Positions 46,446 to 57,835 of a stretch of DNA of 64,000 bases are shown here, in pieces. The notes under the pieces are model-generated. The model ran no database searches. It saw nothing but the letters and a program-made list of their open reading frames with translations, and was not told where the DNA came from. Numbering within the stretch: the stretch's first letter is position 1; each line of letters opens with the position of its first letter. The translations under genes were made by a program, and so were the position numbers. Source of the stretch: Gnomoniopsis sp. IMI 355080 (taxonomy: Eukaryota > Ascomycota > Sordariomycetes > Diaporthales > Gnomoniaceae); contig JAPEVC010000126.1 in the NCBI GenBank assembly GCA_027946555.1, forward strand, positions 1-64,000, in the 5' to 3' direction.

Positions 46446-48413
46446 ATTGCCAAGTCCTGTCGAAGTGCTGTTTGATTGAGCAAAAAATTGGAGATGATAG
46501 AAAGTAATTTGGGACTGAAAAAGCGCTAGAGTCGTCCTCAGTTCAACCGTAATTTGAGGCTCGCGTATGGAAGAAGGCTTGAAAAGGAGGCTCGAAGAAA
46601 GGCTTTCGAGCTTCTCATAGTATATATCGTCTTTTCACAAATCACTAGTGAGCGCCTCCTGCGCAATCTATTCTCACCACTCCCGCGTCATCTTTCACAT
46701 ATACATCATGTTTTCCTTCGCAGACTTTGGTGAAGTGACGTCACTCTTATACGATTGTGTGCAAGCCCTCCAGGCTTTCAGGACCTTTGATTCGAGGCCC
46801 AGTTGTATTTGGGACCGATACTAGTCTCTATATAGACTGGCCTACCACACCAATGATGAATACCTCTCCACCTTGTTGCGCAGACTGTGCACTACATCAC
46901 CAGATGCCTAGGTGGCTTGTCACCGGAGAACAGCGCATGACATATTGTTATATGTTCCTTGTCATTTAAATTGACCCATTTGTGACCTGTGAAATCCTCC
47001 CTGTGGCCCTCCGCCCAGGCGGGCCGAACATCCAGGGTACCTAGGTAGATAGCTTAAGTGAGAACTAAGTGTGCTCGGAAAGTAGATACTATGCGAGGCT
47101 TTAGAACAGTAGAATCAAGCGGAAAATCCGACTGTATCCTGAATTCAGAGTAACACAATTACAATCCATTTAGATCTAGCTACTGTGGGACTCGAGGGTG
47201 ACTGGAAACATTCCCAGCCGCACTACCTGGCTGTGAGCCAATGGCATAACTACCCAAGAGGAAACACTATGAAAGATCATGAGATCCATGATCCCACCAA
47301 TTTGCATGGAACGATGCATCCCATAGAAGCGTGAATCAAGGAACTTCTTAAGTCCATGAGTAATGTGACAAAGTACCTAGGGGGGCTGATGTGGACCTGA
47401 GCTTCCCACACACGTGGACTAGAAGCACACCGCGGACTGCAGACTACGCAGCCCTGGAGCATTTCAGTTGTTCCATAGCTTCAAAATTACACACTTAACG
47501 TATTGAAAAAGCTGCAGAATCTATATTCTGCTAATTTCATCAGCCATAGACCAGTCATACTACTTAGGTAGAAGTCTCATAACATTGGAACATATGCCTT
47601 GATCAAGCGCTGGCAGGCCAAGTCACTCATCACTCAAGCCTTGTACTCCTATTTGAAATGTTCACACAAACTTACAAAGTTCTTGGCATGGACCACATTT
47701 TGTCTGCATTAGGTAGGTATCCTACTGGTTCCACTCATCGAATAATAACACGTATCAAATATGGCCACGCGCGCATGGGCCACGTTCGTGTTCAGATGTC
47801 AGCCATGGACCGATTGCGTTCAGTTTGTGTTCTGAGCCCTTGAGAACTGGCGACATAAATTGGGGATAGCGACCAATCCCCTACGCTGGTTGGCGGGTAA
47901 TTGTGCAACGATCTGTACAAAATACCAGGCACTTACCCTGTGTTGCAGGCATGAGATTTAACTATCAAATAAGCATAATTAAACCTTGTGTGGGTCCGGC
48001 GATCAGCGTGCGGGTCGATCCCTGCGCCGGCTGGCCCGGTTGCGTTCGCAGTGGACTCTTGGGAAAGGGCTGGTGGGATCTCAGTCTCTCGGTTAGTCTA
48101 GTTGTTCGACAGAACTTGGACTGTTGCCTTGACCGTAAATCGGGTTTTTGTAAAGTCCACGTGGTGATGTTACGCTACAGTTTGCATCTCCAAGGTGCGA
48201 GAAGTCTTGTTATTTCTCCGGCGCGCTTGGCTCTTGAGTGACGTGAAAACCCGGACAATATTCCTATCTGAAAGACCTATGCGTAAGATACAGTAACAAA
48301 CCAGTACTCTTTTGAGAAATTTAGGCGAATCGTGATCTCCCTCCTCCAATTTTCCCACTAATTCTCAAGCATCTAAGCGATTCTACTGCTCTGTCCATTG
48401 TCGTCTAGAATGT

Positions 48414-48419
48414 CCCCAC
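48414..48419 (+). promoter_or_regulatory. Possible CreA site upstream of polygalacturonase
   Basis: CCCCAC matches the reverse complement of the CreA carbon-repression consensus SYGGRG, about 400 bp before the start codon. A single 6-bp match is weak evidence. Confidence 0.25.
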
Positions 48420-48680
48420 ACGTGGTCCATACTCTAGAACTTGATCAGTTTTGTTAGCAATTCGGAGCCGTACCGAGCAGGTACAAAATCCACGACTCGT
48501 GTTGAAAGGACGGAATTTTTCCTCAAATTTCAAGGTTTCAGGTCTGGATTCAGCACGGGAGTGGCGTCCCGGAAATGACTGCGGGTTCTTGGACATCTGA
48601 TATGCCTACGTGCCTACTAGGTAGCCCAGTGTTGAGTGGGTTTGACAGGCGATAATAGATGAGGGAGGCTCCAGAAGACA

Positions 48681-48687
48681 TATATAA
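48681..48687 (+). promoter_or_regulatory. TATA box of the polygalacturonase gene
   Basis: TATATAA lies 139 bp upstream of the ATG and is followed by a CT/A-rich leader, a normal arrangement for highly expressed secreted-enzyme genes in fungi. Confidence 0.55.
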
Positions 48688-48819
48688 GACAACACCTGAG
48701 AAGCTTCCTTAAAAAAAAACAATATCTTGGCAATCACCCATCACAAGCCGGCTCTTGCGAACTTGTTTACATTCAACCACACTCTTTTGAATCTGCGACC
48801 TCGTCACTCATTTGTCAAT

Positions 48820-50024
48820 ATGCAATTTTCGCTTTTCGCGCTCACAGCACTGCTGTCTTTGACTCAAGCCGCTCCAGCTGAGTTGGACGATAGATCAAGC
48901 TGTACCTTTACCGACGCTGCTTCTGTCAAGAAGTCCAAGACCTCATGTTCTACAATTACTTTGGATAACATTGCTGTTCCTGCTGGTACAACATTGGACT
49001 TGACCGGGTTGAAGTCCGGCACCAATGTCAGTACCCATCGTGATCAGATTCGAGAGACACGAAGAGAACAAGGAGGAAGAACAAGAAGGAGATGAACTTT
49101 CCAGAATGCAGGCTTTGCTGACACAATCATGGACGCCAGGTTATTTTCAAAGGCACCACCACCTTCGGCTACAAGGAGTGGGAAGGTCCCCTAATCAGCG
49201 TCAGCGGGACACAAATCACTGTCTCTGGTGCTTCCGGCCATGTCATCGATGGCAACGGTGCGAAATGGTGGGATGGCAAGGGCAGCAACGGCGGAAAGAC
49301 CAAGCCAAAGATGTTCTACGCCCATTCACTGAAACAGTCCACCATCAAGGGGCTGAACGTCAAGAACACTCCTGTTCAATTCATGTCCATCAACGGCGCC
49401 ACCGACCTTACTGTCCAGGGTGTCACAATGGACAACTCGGCCGGAGACAGCGGTGGTGGTCACAACACTGATGCCTTTGATGTTGGCAGCTCCACAAACG
49501 TGGTCATCTCCGGCGCCAATATCAAGAACCAGGACGACTGCCTGGCCATCAACTCTGGAACCAACATCCAGTTCACGGGAGGAACCTGCTCCGGTGGACA
49601 CGGCCTTTCCATTGGCTCTGTCGGTGGCCGCTCGGACAACACTGTCAAGGGAGTCAAGATCACCAACTCCAAGATTATCAACTCCGACAACGGTGTGCGC
49701 ATCAAGACCGTCTCGGGTGCTACCGGTTCTGTGTCAGACGTGGTCTATTCCGGCATCACTTTGAGCAACATTGCCAAGTACGGTATTGTCATTGAGCAAG
49801 ATTATGAGAACGGCAGCCCCACTGGAACGCCAACCACAGGAGTTCCCATCACCGGTCTTACGGTATCAGGGGTCACTGGCTCAGTTAAATCGTCGGCCAC
49901 CGATGTGTACATTCTTTGCGGAAAGGGATCCTGCTCCAACTGGAAGTGGTCTGGTGTCAGCATCTCTGGCGGAAAGAAAAGCTCAAAGTGCTCTAACATT
50001 CCATCTGGTGGAGCTTCTTGCTAA
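48820..50024 (+). CDS. Endopolygalacturonase, GH28
   Basis: Two exons, 48820-49026 and 49140-50024, 363 residues. Signal peptide (MQFSLFALTALLSLTQAAPA) followed by a right-handed beta-helix. All GH28 catalytic motifs are present: NTD (178-180, HNTDAFDVG), DD (201-202, NQDDCLAIN), GHG with His223 (GGHGLSIGSVGGR) and RIK (256-258). The enzyme hydrolyses alpha-1,4 bonds in polygalacturonic acid outside the cell, using the three Asp residues for inverting hydrolysis. Length and cysteine pattern fit fungal endo-PGs, and the intact sites predict activity. Part of a local group of secreted plant-polymer enzymes. Confidence 0.96.
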
Positions 50025-51210
50025 AAGTCGTCTGGTATGACAAAAATAACCCTCGCCCAAGTCTTCTTGTTTCTCGAGAGCACTCGGTTATTGCTTCATC
50101 CCATTTATTACAGCATTCGCATGCATCTCCCTAGGTATACCCAATTTACTTGCCCGGTGATTGGGTGGGCTTAATGGCTTCAATTCATAATATATAGTTA
50201 TTCAAATTCCATAACATTCGACCTAATTGAGATGTCCCTTCGTGCTAGCGCTAGGCATTCGCAATTCAGAATCAGATTGCTTGATCTTAAGTGGGTATGC
50301 TTAGACTGTTCAACAGACAAAGGGCTTCTTCCAATACTTAAGTAGCGCTAGAAGCCCAGGCCTTGTCTGGAAACCCCCAAATTCGCGTATTTGCCTTGTT
50401 CGAGTCTTGTATTCCCAACGCTAGATCTTACCGGATCCACAGCTGAAAATGGATGCCACGCCAGTTTTTCTTTACCCAATGGCTAAACCAACTCGGCCAG
50501 CCAGAGGTCTCTATACAGCCACTTTGAGCACTTGAAATATTGACTTTTATAGTATTCCCGTATAAAAGTCCAAGAAATGAGCATGTTTGGTGGGCAGGCT
50601 CGTTAGAGCTCGGTACGATACAAAGCATCGAAACGTTGCATATGTATCAACAGCAAGGCCATCGCTAGGCGTCTGCCAGAGTAGAACGGCACCTGGTCGC
50701 TTGAGGATCTACTAAATGGATCTTAAGGGCATCATTCCACTTATCGGGTCCTTTCTACGTCGAAGAGTTGGATGAAATCTCATCACTCCGGTAAACCCTT
50801 TTTGATAGAAGCATACTAGCCTAATAAGATGTAGAGAGGGTACTATGCTTCCTCTTTGCGCCTTTGTGTCTCTGCACATCTAGACCACGTTACGTGCCGT
50901 TTCCGTTTGCTGTCATGGTATTGTGCAGATCTTTCACAATCACAAAACACCATCACAGCGGCTTCCCGCAGCCAATTTCTTTATTCCCAATACACAGCCC
51001 ACCAAAGCCCAAGTTTCGTTTGTTAGACAATTTCGGTCCGCAAGAAACATCCCGCCAACAATTGAAAAGACTGCACCGACCCCGTGGAGGTCGGCTTCGG
51101 AAGGCGTTCAGCCCAACGCTTCAAACTTGAAACTCAATTTCACGTCCTCACCTGTCAAATCAAATTTTTCACGGGCAACTTCGCCGTTGCCGACTCTTCT
51201 ACTCTCCAAG
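50025..51210. other. Intergenic region of about 1.2 kb
   Basis: Downstream of the polygalacturonase gene. Small ORFs on both strands, several with non-ATG starts. No recognisable gene. Confidence 0.5.
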
Positions 51211-51468
51211 ATGTGCTCATATCCAAGCCCTTCGATGGCACTTTGCATTGCCGACCTCGTCAGAACGATCATGCAGGACGTAGTTGGTCGTGAAGCTATG
51301 CAGCAGAACTCTAGTATTGACGCTTTGCCTTCCCCAAACCCACGTACCGAGTCTGGAGCTTGGAAAAAGAGCCTGAAAAGACCGTTCTTGCGCAGAAGCT
51401 GGAGTTCAACACTGTCAATATCTAGTTCCTCTAGATACTCTCGTCTTTCTTCATCATGCACACCATAG
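51211..51468 (+). CDS. Possible small ORF overlapping the next start codon
   Basis: ATG to TAG, 85 codons. The product is Ser- and Arg-rich with no known domain. Its last 13 bases overlap the first codons of the transmembrane-protein ORF in another frame, so if transcribed together it would act as a large uORF. It may be only leader sequence. Confidence 0.25.
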   Translation: MCSYPSPSMALCIADLVRTIMQDVVGREAMQQNSSIDALPSPNPRTESGAWKKSLKRPFLRRSWSSTLSISSSSRYSRLSSSCTP

Positions 51469-52262
51469 CAGCACTGAGGGGTCTTGTCCAAACCAGCTCC
51501 CCCTTGTCATGCTCGGATACAACAGCCTCGAATCACATTCAACACATCAGGCATGGGAGAGCAGCACTGCAATCCTCCGTCGAGGACAAAGGCATCATCA
51601 TTGGCAGCACCCTTGGCGGCACGGCCCTCGTGCTGGTCTGCTTGGCTCTCGTCCTCTACCAAATCTGGCAGAGACGTCGCACACCACCACCATCAAGTGC
51701 TACGCCAAAGCGCACCCCGAGCCGCCTCTCAAAGTCTTGCCCCCCTCCATCTATGCCTCGACCAAGCGACAATACGGACCTGGTCAACCTGCATAGGGTT
51801 CGTCCTGTGACGCCTTCTCCCCGCCGCCTCGCCACTGTAGATGCCTTTGTACCTTCTTCTTCGCCTACCTCCCGTCACGCCAACGCCGTCTCGATGGGAT
51901 GGGATGTGGAAAAGGCTGCTGCTGTACATACGCCCTCGGGTCACCCGGCCATCGTATGGCGCGGGGCCAAAGTTTTCGGCAACGAGAGTCCAGCGACACC
52001 ATCTGGACCAGAAGAGTCGCAGGCGCGACAGTCCGAGCCGTCGATCTCGACCACCTTCGCGGCAGAGATGTCCAGCCTCCTCGAGAGTATCTCCATCAAG
52101 TCGAGCTACAGCTCGCTTCGATCGAGTGGGGCGGTGTTGGGTGTTCCAGCCCGGTTGCAAACTCCCTTGTCGGTGCAAAAACTCCGGCAAGATAGCTGTA
52201 CGACGAGTGTTGAGGCGAGAAGGGGGTCTGTGTCCGATGGTGGTGTCGGCGGCGGGAATTAG
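51456..52262 (+). CDS. Single-pass membrane protein with disordered tail
   Basis: Single exon, 268 residues. A short N-terminal segment without an obvious signal peptide precedes one hydrophobic helix at about residues 46-70 (GIIIGSTLGGTALVLVCLALVLYQIW), ending in WQRRR as a stop-transfer. The long C-terminal part is Ser/Pro/Thr-rich and probably disordered and cytosolic. This layout is common among fungal transmembrane proteins of unknown role. The N-terminus may be incomplete if an upstream exon exists. No family recognised. Confidence 0.55.
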   Translation: MHTIAALRGLVQTSSPLSCSDTTASNHIQHIRHGRAALQSSVEDKGIIIGSTLGGTALVLVCLALVLYQIWQRRRTPPPSSATPKRTPSRLSKSCPPPSMPRPSDNTDLVNLHRVRPVTPSPRRLATVDAFVPSSSPTSRHANAVSMGWDVEKAAAVHTPSGHPAIVWRGAKVFGNESPATPSGPEESQARQSEPSISTTFAAEMSSLLESISIKSSYSSLRSSGAVLGVPARLQTPLSVQKLRQDSCTTSVEARRGSVSDGGVGGGN

Positions 52263-52305
52263 TCATTGAGATTGCCATCAATCTCTTCTCCCGAGGACGA
52301 AGGCT

Positions 52306-52785
52306 CTAAGGAGTGGTAGAGTTTTCAAGCTGCGCAACGGTTGAGGGCGTTGGATGAGTGGAAAAGTCAGCTAGACTTTTGAAGCCAGTTGCAAGCAACT
52401 CCATGGGATCGGACTTGAGGCAGATACTTCGGTGATAGCTACAGGAGGAATTCAGACACCTAAGCAGTCCCCAGTATTGTATGGTGACGTTTTCTGCTGG
52501 ATAGCACCTCGGATCAAATGCAGAGAACACAATCACAAATACTTGTCCTGCAGGCTTCAAGCCAAGCATTTGCTCTGTGTGGAAGAGTCCTGAGGCGCTG
52601 GAACCCAAATCCCTGGTTTCATCAGGTGAGCCAATCACCTTTTGCAGCATGTCCGAAATAGGAAGGGGATTCGCAGCCCTGTCGCACATTATTTGAGACA
52701 AGGTTTCTATCACGTCGGCGACACCCGACATTCTTGCACTGGTCGATAGAGTCACCACATTTATCTGATTAGATCTTCGCATCAT
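52306..52785 (-). CDS. Hypothetical protein, weak support
   Basis: An intronless frame of 159 codons from ATG-ATG at 52785 to 52306, ending 44 bp from the 3' end of the plus-strand membrane gene. The sequence looks protein-like (VADVIETLSQIM, GQVFVIVFSAFDPRCYP) but shows no known domain, signal or membrane helix. It lies about 100 bp upstream of the start of nothing else, just downstream of the esterase on the same strand, and could be a chance ORF. Confidence 0.3.
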   Translation of the reverse strand: MMRRSNQINVVTLSTSARMSGVADVIETLSQIMCDRAANPLPISDMLQKVIGSPDETRDLGSSASGLFHTEQMLGLKPAGQVFVIVFSAFDPRCYPAENVTIQYWGLLRCLNSSCSYHRSICLKSDPMELLATGFKSLADFSTHPTPSTVAQLENSTTP

Positions 52786-52891
52786 CAAAGTGAAACTACG
52801 ACATGATCCAAGGTGGTTTGTTCAACGGAATATATACCCATGCTTGACTACCTGACTACGTATATACATGGCTCCCTCCTCCCACATCCAT

Positions 52892-54540
52892 CTAGTACCA
52901 CAGAGCTTTGTTCCAGTACTCAACCTTTTCGTTGGCCAAGTCCGAAGTCTGTGTGTAGAAGCCGGTAGTGTTGAACACAATGTCAACCTGGCTCTCGCTG
53001 TACAGCGGCCACTCCAGCTTGTCATCAGGCCACTGGGTGTTGGGGTTGCCCGTCAAGACAAAAGACATAAGGTACTTCTGCATCTTGATAGCGGTGGCGC
53101 TGTCGACCGAAGTAGTAGCGGCCTGTCTTGACTGGATGGACGAGGAAGACCTCTTCCTAGCAGTGGTGGACGAGTTGGAGGAGGACGAGGAGCTGGACAA
53201 GGTATATGTGCTGTACCAGTAGTAGCTCTGGTCCGTGCCGTGGGTGGACGAGTCGATCTGGACCATGCCGTTCCAGGTCTGGTTGTTCATCGCGTGGCTG
53301 AAGGCCATGTTGTGAGCCGTCAAGTCAAAGTGTTGCTTCATGTCGCTGAATCGTAGGCCGGGGCTGGTGTAGTCGTCCTCGGGGTAGAGAGCCAGGATCT
53401 CATCAACCTGGGTGTCGGTGATGGATGGGAAGAAGATCTTCAAGTATGTAGAGACGTCCTCGGTCGTGTCAACACCACTATAAGACTGACCGTTGGCCTC
53501 ATGCTGCTCGTGGGTAATGACAGCCGGACCGCTAAAGTTAAAGCGATTCTGATAGAACTGCGCCTCATACGTATCGGCGACAAAGTCCCCATCGACACGC
53601 GGCTGCATCTGGAAAGTGTAGTTGGTGACGAGCGTGTCAGCGGTGTCCTGGAGCGTCGCAAAGTCGACTGCGCGCAGGCAGGCCAGATCGCCGCCCTCGC
53701 AGCCGACCGCCGTCGAGACGTTCTGGTAAAAGGCCTCGGCGTGCTCGTGGCCCGCGCCGGGGACGAAGCCCGGCGACATGACGTAGGCCTGCGCGTAGAG
53801 CTGCTCCGCGTGACCGGCGAAACGGGTCATCTGGAAGAGCGTCTGGGAGCCTCCGGCGGAGAAGCCCATGGCAGTGATGGCATCGGGGTTGCCGCCAAAG
53901 TTGCCAATGTACTTGTGTACCCATTTCAGGGCGTGCTCGACATCCCACAGTGCGACGTTGCTGGTGCCACCTTGGTGGAGTAAGGTTGGGCCATTTGCAA
54001 GGCCGGCCATGCCAAGTCGGTAGTTGTAAGATACAAAGATGAAATCAGTGGTGAGATCAAACTTCAAGACTTGTTAGTAGAGAGACCACTGATTGAGATT
54101 GGCAGATAGAAACTCACAAGACCCTCCGGAGTGTTTTGAGACTTTGACCCAGCAGTGAAGCCACCGCCATAGGTCCAGAACAGGACAGGAAGGGAACCAT
54201 TTGATTTTGCGTTGGCAGGCGCCCAGACATCCATGTACAAGCAGTCCTCCTCGCTGGAGCAGTCAACATCGCTGTCTGCCAACGACCCATCGTTGATCTC
54301 CGTCTCAACAGATGGCCATTCCGGGGCTGCCCAACGCAGGTCACCCGTCGGTACAGCGGCGTATCGAATGTTCTGGTACTTGTAGTATCCAACCGTTGTA
54401 TTCGAGGCGGCCGGGACAAGAGTGCAGTAGTCCAGCGTCACAGTAGGAGTGCTGTCTTGTGCCTGTCGAACGACACGCGTAGGGGGTAGTAGAGATGCCG
54501 ATACGGCACCAGCCAAAAGGGCTGGGAGAAACGAGCGCAT
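52892..54540 (-). CDS. Secreted type-B carboxylesterase
   Basis: Two exons, 54540-54118 and 54061-52892, 530 residues. Signal peptide (MRSFLPALLAGAVSASLLPP), then the alpha/beta-hydrolase pattern of the carboxylesterase B family: YQNIRYAAVPTGDLRWAAPE, EDCLYMDVWAP, the oxyanion-hole loop YGGGF, and the nucleophile elbow GFSAGG with Ser209. A His in DSSTHGTDQSYYW probably completes the triad. About 85 residues before the C-terminus region, a Ser-rich insertion with a KRSSSS segment interrupts the domain. The exon-2 acceptor CTTGAAG was chosen because it alone keeps the frame. Hydrolyses esters or lipids outside the cell; substrate unknown. Confidence 0.93.
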
Positions 54541-55581
54541 AGTCAAATAATAATGAATGGAACCTTGGCTATCAAGAAACGAAAGTCGGGGATTGTTAAG
54601 GCTAGATGGAACCTTTGGAAGACAATGCTTCGGGCCACACAAACAAAAAAAACAGAGAGTTGGTTACCAAAATGTCAAATTTCTGCCCCGTCGTCGACGT
54701 AAATCGTTACGTATATATACTGCGCACCTAGGTAGTCATGTTCGTGATCGTCTCCCGTTGTCAGTGGGTGGGTACGGATTGTGGGCGAGTTACCGATACT
54801 CAGGCGCAGCAAGTAGTGGTATCATTAATTTATCCATGCTTCTTTTCTGGTCGAGTGCATCCTCACTCACGCTATGGAAGATGTGGTATGGGTCCCGGTA
54901 CTTTCCAGCTATCAGCCCACATACCGTCCCATGCATGTGAATGTTAAACGGTCATGTACTTTCTTAAGGAGAGCCAGCCCGCTTGCCAAGGCTTTGCTGC
55001 GGCTGTTTCTCCACGTAATGTGTAGGTGAAAAGGGAATCAACGTCTTGGCAGGAGAAATGTTTCCTGGACGTCGGCCTGAACCGAAAGGAAGAAACGTCA
55101 GCTTTCCCACATTTTTTTCGTTGTTTCCCTTGGCATCTCCAAGCGTATCCTCAAGGCTCGCTCATCATCAGCAGGTCTGGGCCCATCTACGTCCCATGCA
55201 CCTTACTTGTATACCACACATCACCTAATGCCTTCCACAAAAAGTACATTCAGTACCTACCTATATTTCTTACTTAGAAAGGTGGGTAATGTAAGTGCCA
55301 AGATAGCCAATATCGATAAGATCGTGGGAGAAGGGTGAATGGTTCATGACTGCAAGGCTATGCCATGGAATTATAATTAGCGCAAAGTAGTATTATGAGT
55401 CAAATACACGTTTGAACAAGTAGAACAGAGCAGCTCTCATTCAAGAATAGAAGTAGGTCCCAATACTATATACACGGTACTATATACAGACCAACCGCAC
55501 AAGCCAAAAAGCCTCCACTACTCTCCACATTCTAGGCTATTCCCGACCTGTCACCTTTCGCATTCACCCGCCCTCCATTTC
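54541..55581. other. Intergenic region of about 1 kb
   Basis: Upstream of the esterase gene and downstream of the GH12 gene. It contains ACCTAGGTA at 54726-54734. No gene recognised. Confidence 0.6.
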
Positions 55582-56709
55582 TTATGACACGGGCGCCGTG
55601 GTGCTTGTAGTCACCGGTGTAGCAGCCCGGCCTGAGACAGTAGCCGCAGCCTTGCCACCAGGCGCCGCCGTGGTGACCTGCCCAAAGCCCGTGGATGCCC
55701 CTTGCTGCGATGGCCGCGCGTGCCTCGACGCACAGGGCTTCTTGGCTGTCGCCAATGACGACGAAGACCCTACGACCACCACCACACTGCTCGACGCGCT
55801 GGTACTGCTGCTGCTGCTGGTGGTTTCGACAACAAAAGTAGTTGGCGTCGCGCTCGCCTCGACGCTCGTAGTAGCTGCCTCAACACTCGTAGTGGCTGCC
55901 ACAACAACAGCACTGCTGCTTGTCGTCGTCGTCGTCGCCGCCGCCGCCGTCGCCGCGCCGGTTGACAAGCCCGCACTGAAGGACGCCACCGAAAACACCG
56001 CGCTGGTCCCCGTGAACGGCTCACTACCGGCGCCAATGCTCAGCAGGTACTGACTATCAGGCATGCCCTGGTCATCGACAAGATAATTCAAAAAGTCCAT
56101 CAAATCGCCGTCAAAGTCCGAGACGGCAGCGGTCGCCACGAAGCTAAACACTTGCGTATCGCCGTTGGGCCCACTGTACAAATCCCACGTCGTGCCCGCG
56201 AGTTCCGGTGTCGCGACGGTCGAGCCGGTGCTAGAGATGGGGCCCGCGCCGCCGAGCGCGTCCAGCCAGATCATAATCTCGTACTCATCGCTGCCCGTGG
56301 CCGAGGAGCTCGTGAAGATGTCGTACGCCACATCGGCGACGATGTCGGTGCCCGTGTATGACCACGACCAGATGGACGGAATGGTGCTGATGTCGGCGAG
56401 CGTGACAATCGACGTATTGGTGACGGTGTTGGCAAAGGACTTGACCTGCGAGCTATTGCCTGTCCAGGACCAGGAGGTCGACCAGGCGAGGACGCCGTCG
56501 TCCGTCACTGAGTCGACGGTTGTGCATTGCGAGCCTGTGCCCGAGGCTTCGTTCCAGAGGTCTTGGTAGATGGTGTAGGCACCTGTCTCGACAGAGTCCC
56601 ACTGGCCGCAGATGGAAGTGGCCCGGGGTACGATGCGAGTCGGGTTGTCACCATTGGCGGCGGCGACAGCGCCGGCCGTGAAAAGGGTGGTAGCAAGGAG
56701 GGAGTTCAT
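55582..56709 (-). CDS. Secreted GH12 endoglucanase/xyloglucanase with Ser/Thr tail
   Basis: Single exon, 375 residues from the ATG at 56709; the upstream frame lacks a better start. Signal peptide (MNSLLATTLFTAGAVAAANG), then the GH12 jelly roll: ICGQWDSVETGAYTIYQDLWNE, WSWTGNSSQVKSFAN, and catalytic Glu144 in EYEIMIWLD and Glu230 in GSEPFTG. After about residue 243 there is a long Ser/Thr/Ala/Val-rich region, probably O-glycosylated, with no recognisable carbohydrate-binding domain or clear GPI signal. GH12 enzymes cut beta-1,4-glucan or xyloglucan with retention of configuration. Both catalytic residues are present. Confidence 0.93.
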   Translation of the reverse strand: MNSLLATTLFTAGAVAAANGDNPTRIVPRATSICGQWDSVETGAYTIYQDLWNEASGTGSQCTTVDSVTDDGVLAWSTSWSWTGNSSQVKSFANTVTNTSIVTLADISTIPSIWSWSYTGTDIVADVAYDIFTSSSATGSDEYEIMIWLDALGGAGPISSTGSTVATPELAGTTWDLYSGPNGDTQVFSFVATAAVSDFDGDLMDFLNYLVDDQGMPDSQYLLSIGAGSEPFTGTSAVFSVASFSAGLSTGAATAAAATTTTTSSSAVVVAATTSVEAATTSVEASATPTTFVVETTSSSSSTSASSSVVVVVGSSSSLATAKKPCASRHARPSQQGASTGFGQVTTAAPGGKAAATVSGRAATPVTTSTTAPVS

Positions 56710-57835
56710 CTTTTGGGGAGGGAGTGGAAATTTCTGAAATAGAAAGGAGTACAATAAGCACACTGGAAGGCCTGCAAATGAATGAATCTGAATGAGCGTA
56801 AGCCTCTAGGGCTGGGAAGGCGATAAAACAAGAAAAGACCGTGAAAATGCCCAGGAAAAAAAAGAGTCCATAGCGAAGCAGGAAGAATCCTCGACATAAG
56901 TATCATTCGAGTCGAGTGGAAATTTCCAAAGACCTCCTTTTCTTACCGGCCAAATCTTCCCTTTTCAGTCTGGTGTATCGTATGAGAGGCTGTCAGATCG
57001 CGGCGTGCAGCCCGATTGAAGATAGCGTCACTCGAGTCGAGATTGAACAAGGAGACGCGCGTGCACGCGAATGCATCACCAAAATCCTCCGAATGGACGG
57101 ATGTTTACAGCACATTGGGCCCAGTCATGCAGGACACACCACCGCCACGCGCCCCTAAGTATGACATTTATAGATTTGATCCCTTCACTCAGTTTGCCCT
57201 CATGTCTATTCATCGCCTTGGGCGTGTTTGACGTTCCAAGTACCAATCTCAGACCAGGGTTGTCAGCAGATTAATAAACGGGGAGTAACCCCAGAAGACG
57301 GACCGGTCGGCAATGTCGGCACGAGGATTGAGAGAGGCGGGCCAGGTCACAATAGGGAGATTCAAAGCAAGTGCGCGCCACAGAATGAAGTTTTCCTTTT
57401 TACGACCCCAAGAAGACACTGCCTATATTATACCCATTGCGCCTAGTGTGCAGCATCGCTCTTCCTTGAGTTAGGTACCCACAGCTCCATTTTATCTATC
57501 AGTCTCTCGTCGGCGACCATCTCATTAGTTGCATCCAATCTAGACCCAAATCCCACGCCGCCCAAACAAACAAGAGAAAACAAAGACCCACGAAAGAAAT
57601 CGACACAGTCGTTCTTCCAAGGAGGGGGAATCATCGTATATGTAACGTATCCTGCCGTCGCAAAGTGTCGTAGTGAAAGAGAAAAGAATTAAGAGCAAGC
57701 GTTGTAGCCATCGAGCGGCTTGAGCAACTTCTCTGAGAAGCTAACCCGCCGACGAGACCGGGGTTCTAGGAGATGCAGCCAGTCCGACCAAGAGCACGAC
57801 GCAACAGTCCACCGTCTTCGAGGGGCCTGCCGCCT
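56710..57835. other. Intergenic region of about 1.1 kb
   Basis: Promoter of the GH12 gene and 3' flank of malic enzyme. Short ORFs only. No other feature recognised. Confidence 0.6.

Larger units (their letters stand above)
44990..48819. other. Mostly non-coding region of about 3.8 kb
   Basis: Apart from a possible tiny gene at 46135-46445, this stretch has no recognisable coding sequence. It contains two exact TACCTAGGTA palindromes (45362-45371, 47038-47047) and several related fragments (47571, 47712, 48610). The last few hundred bases are the polygalacturonase promoter. Confidence 0.55.
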
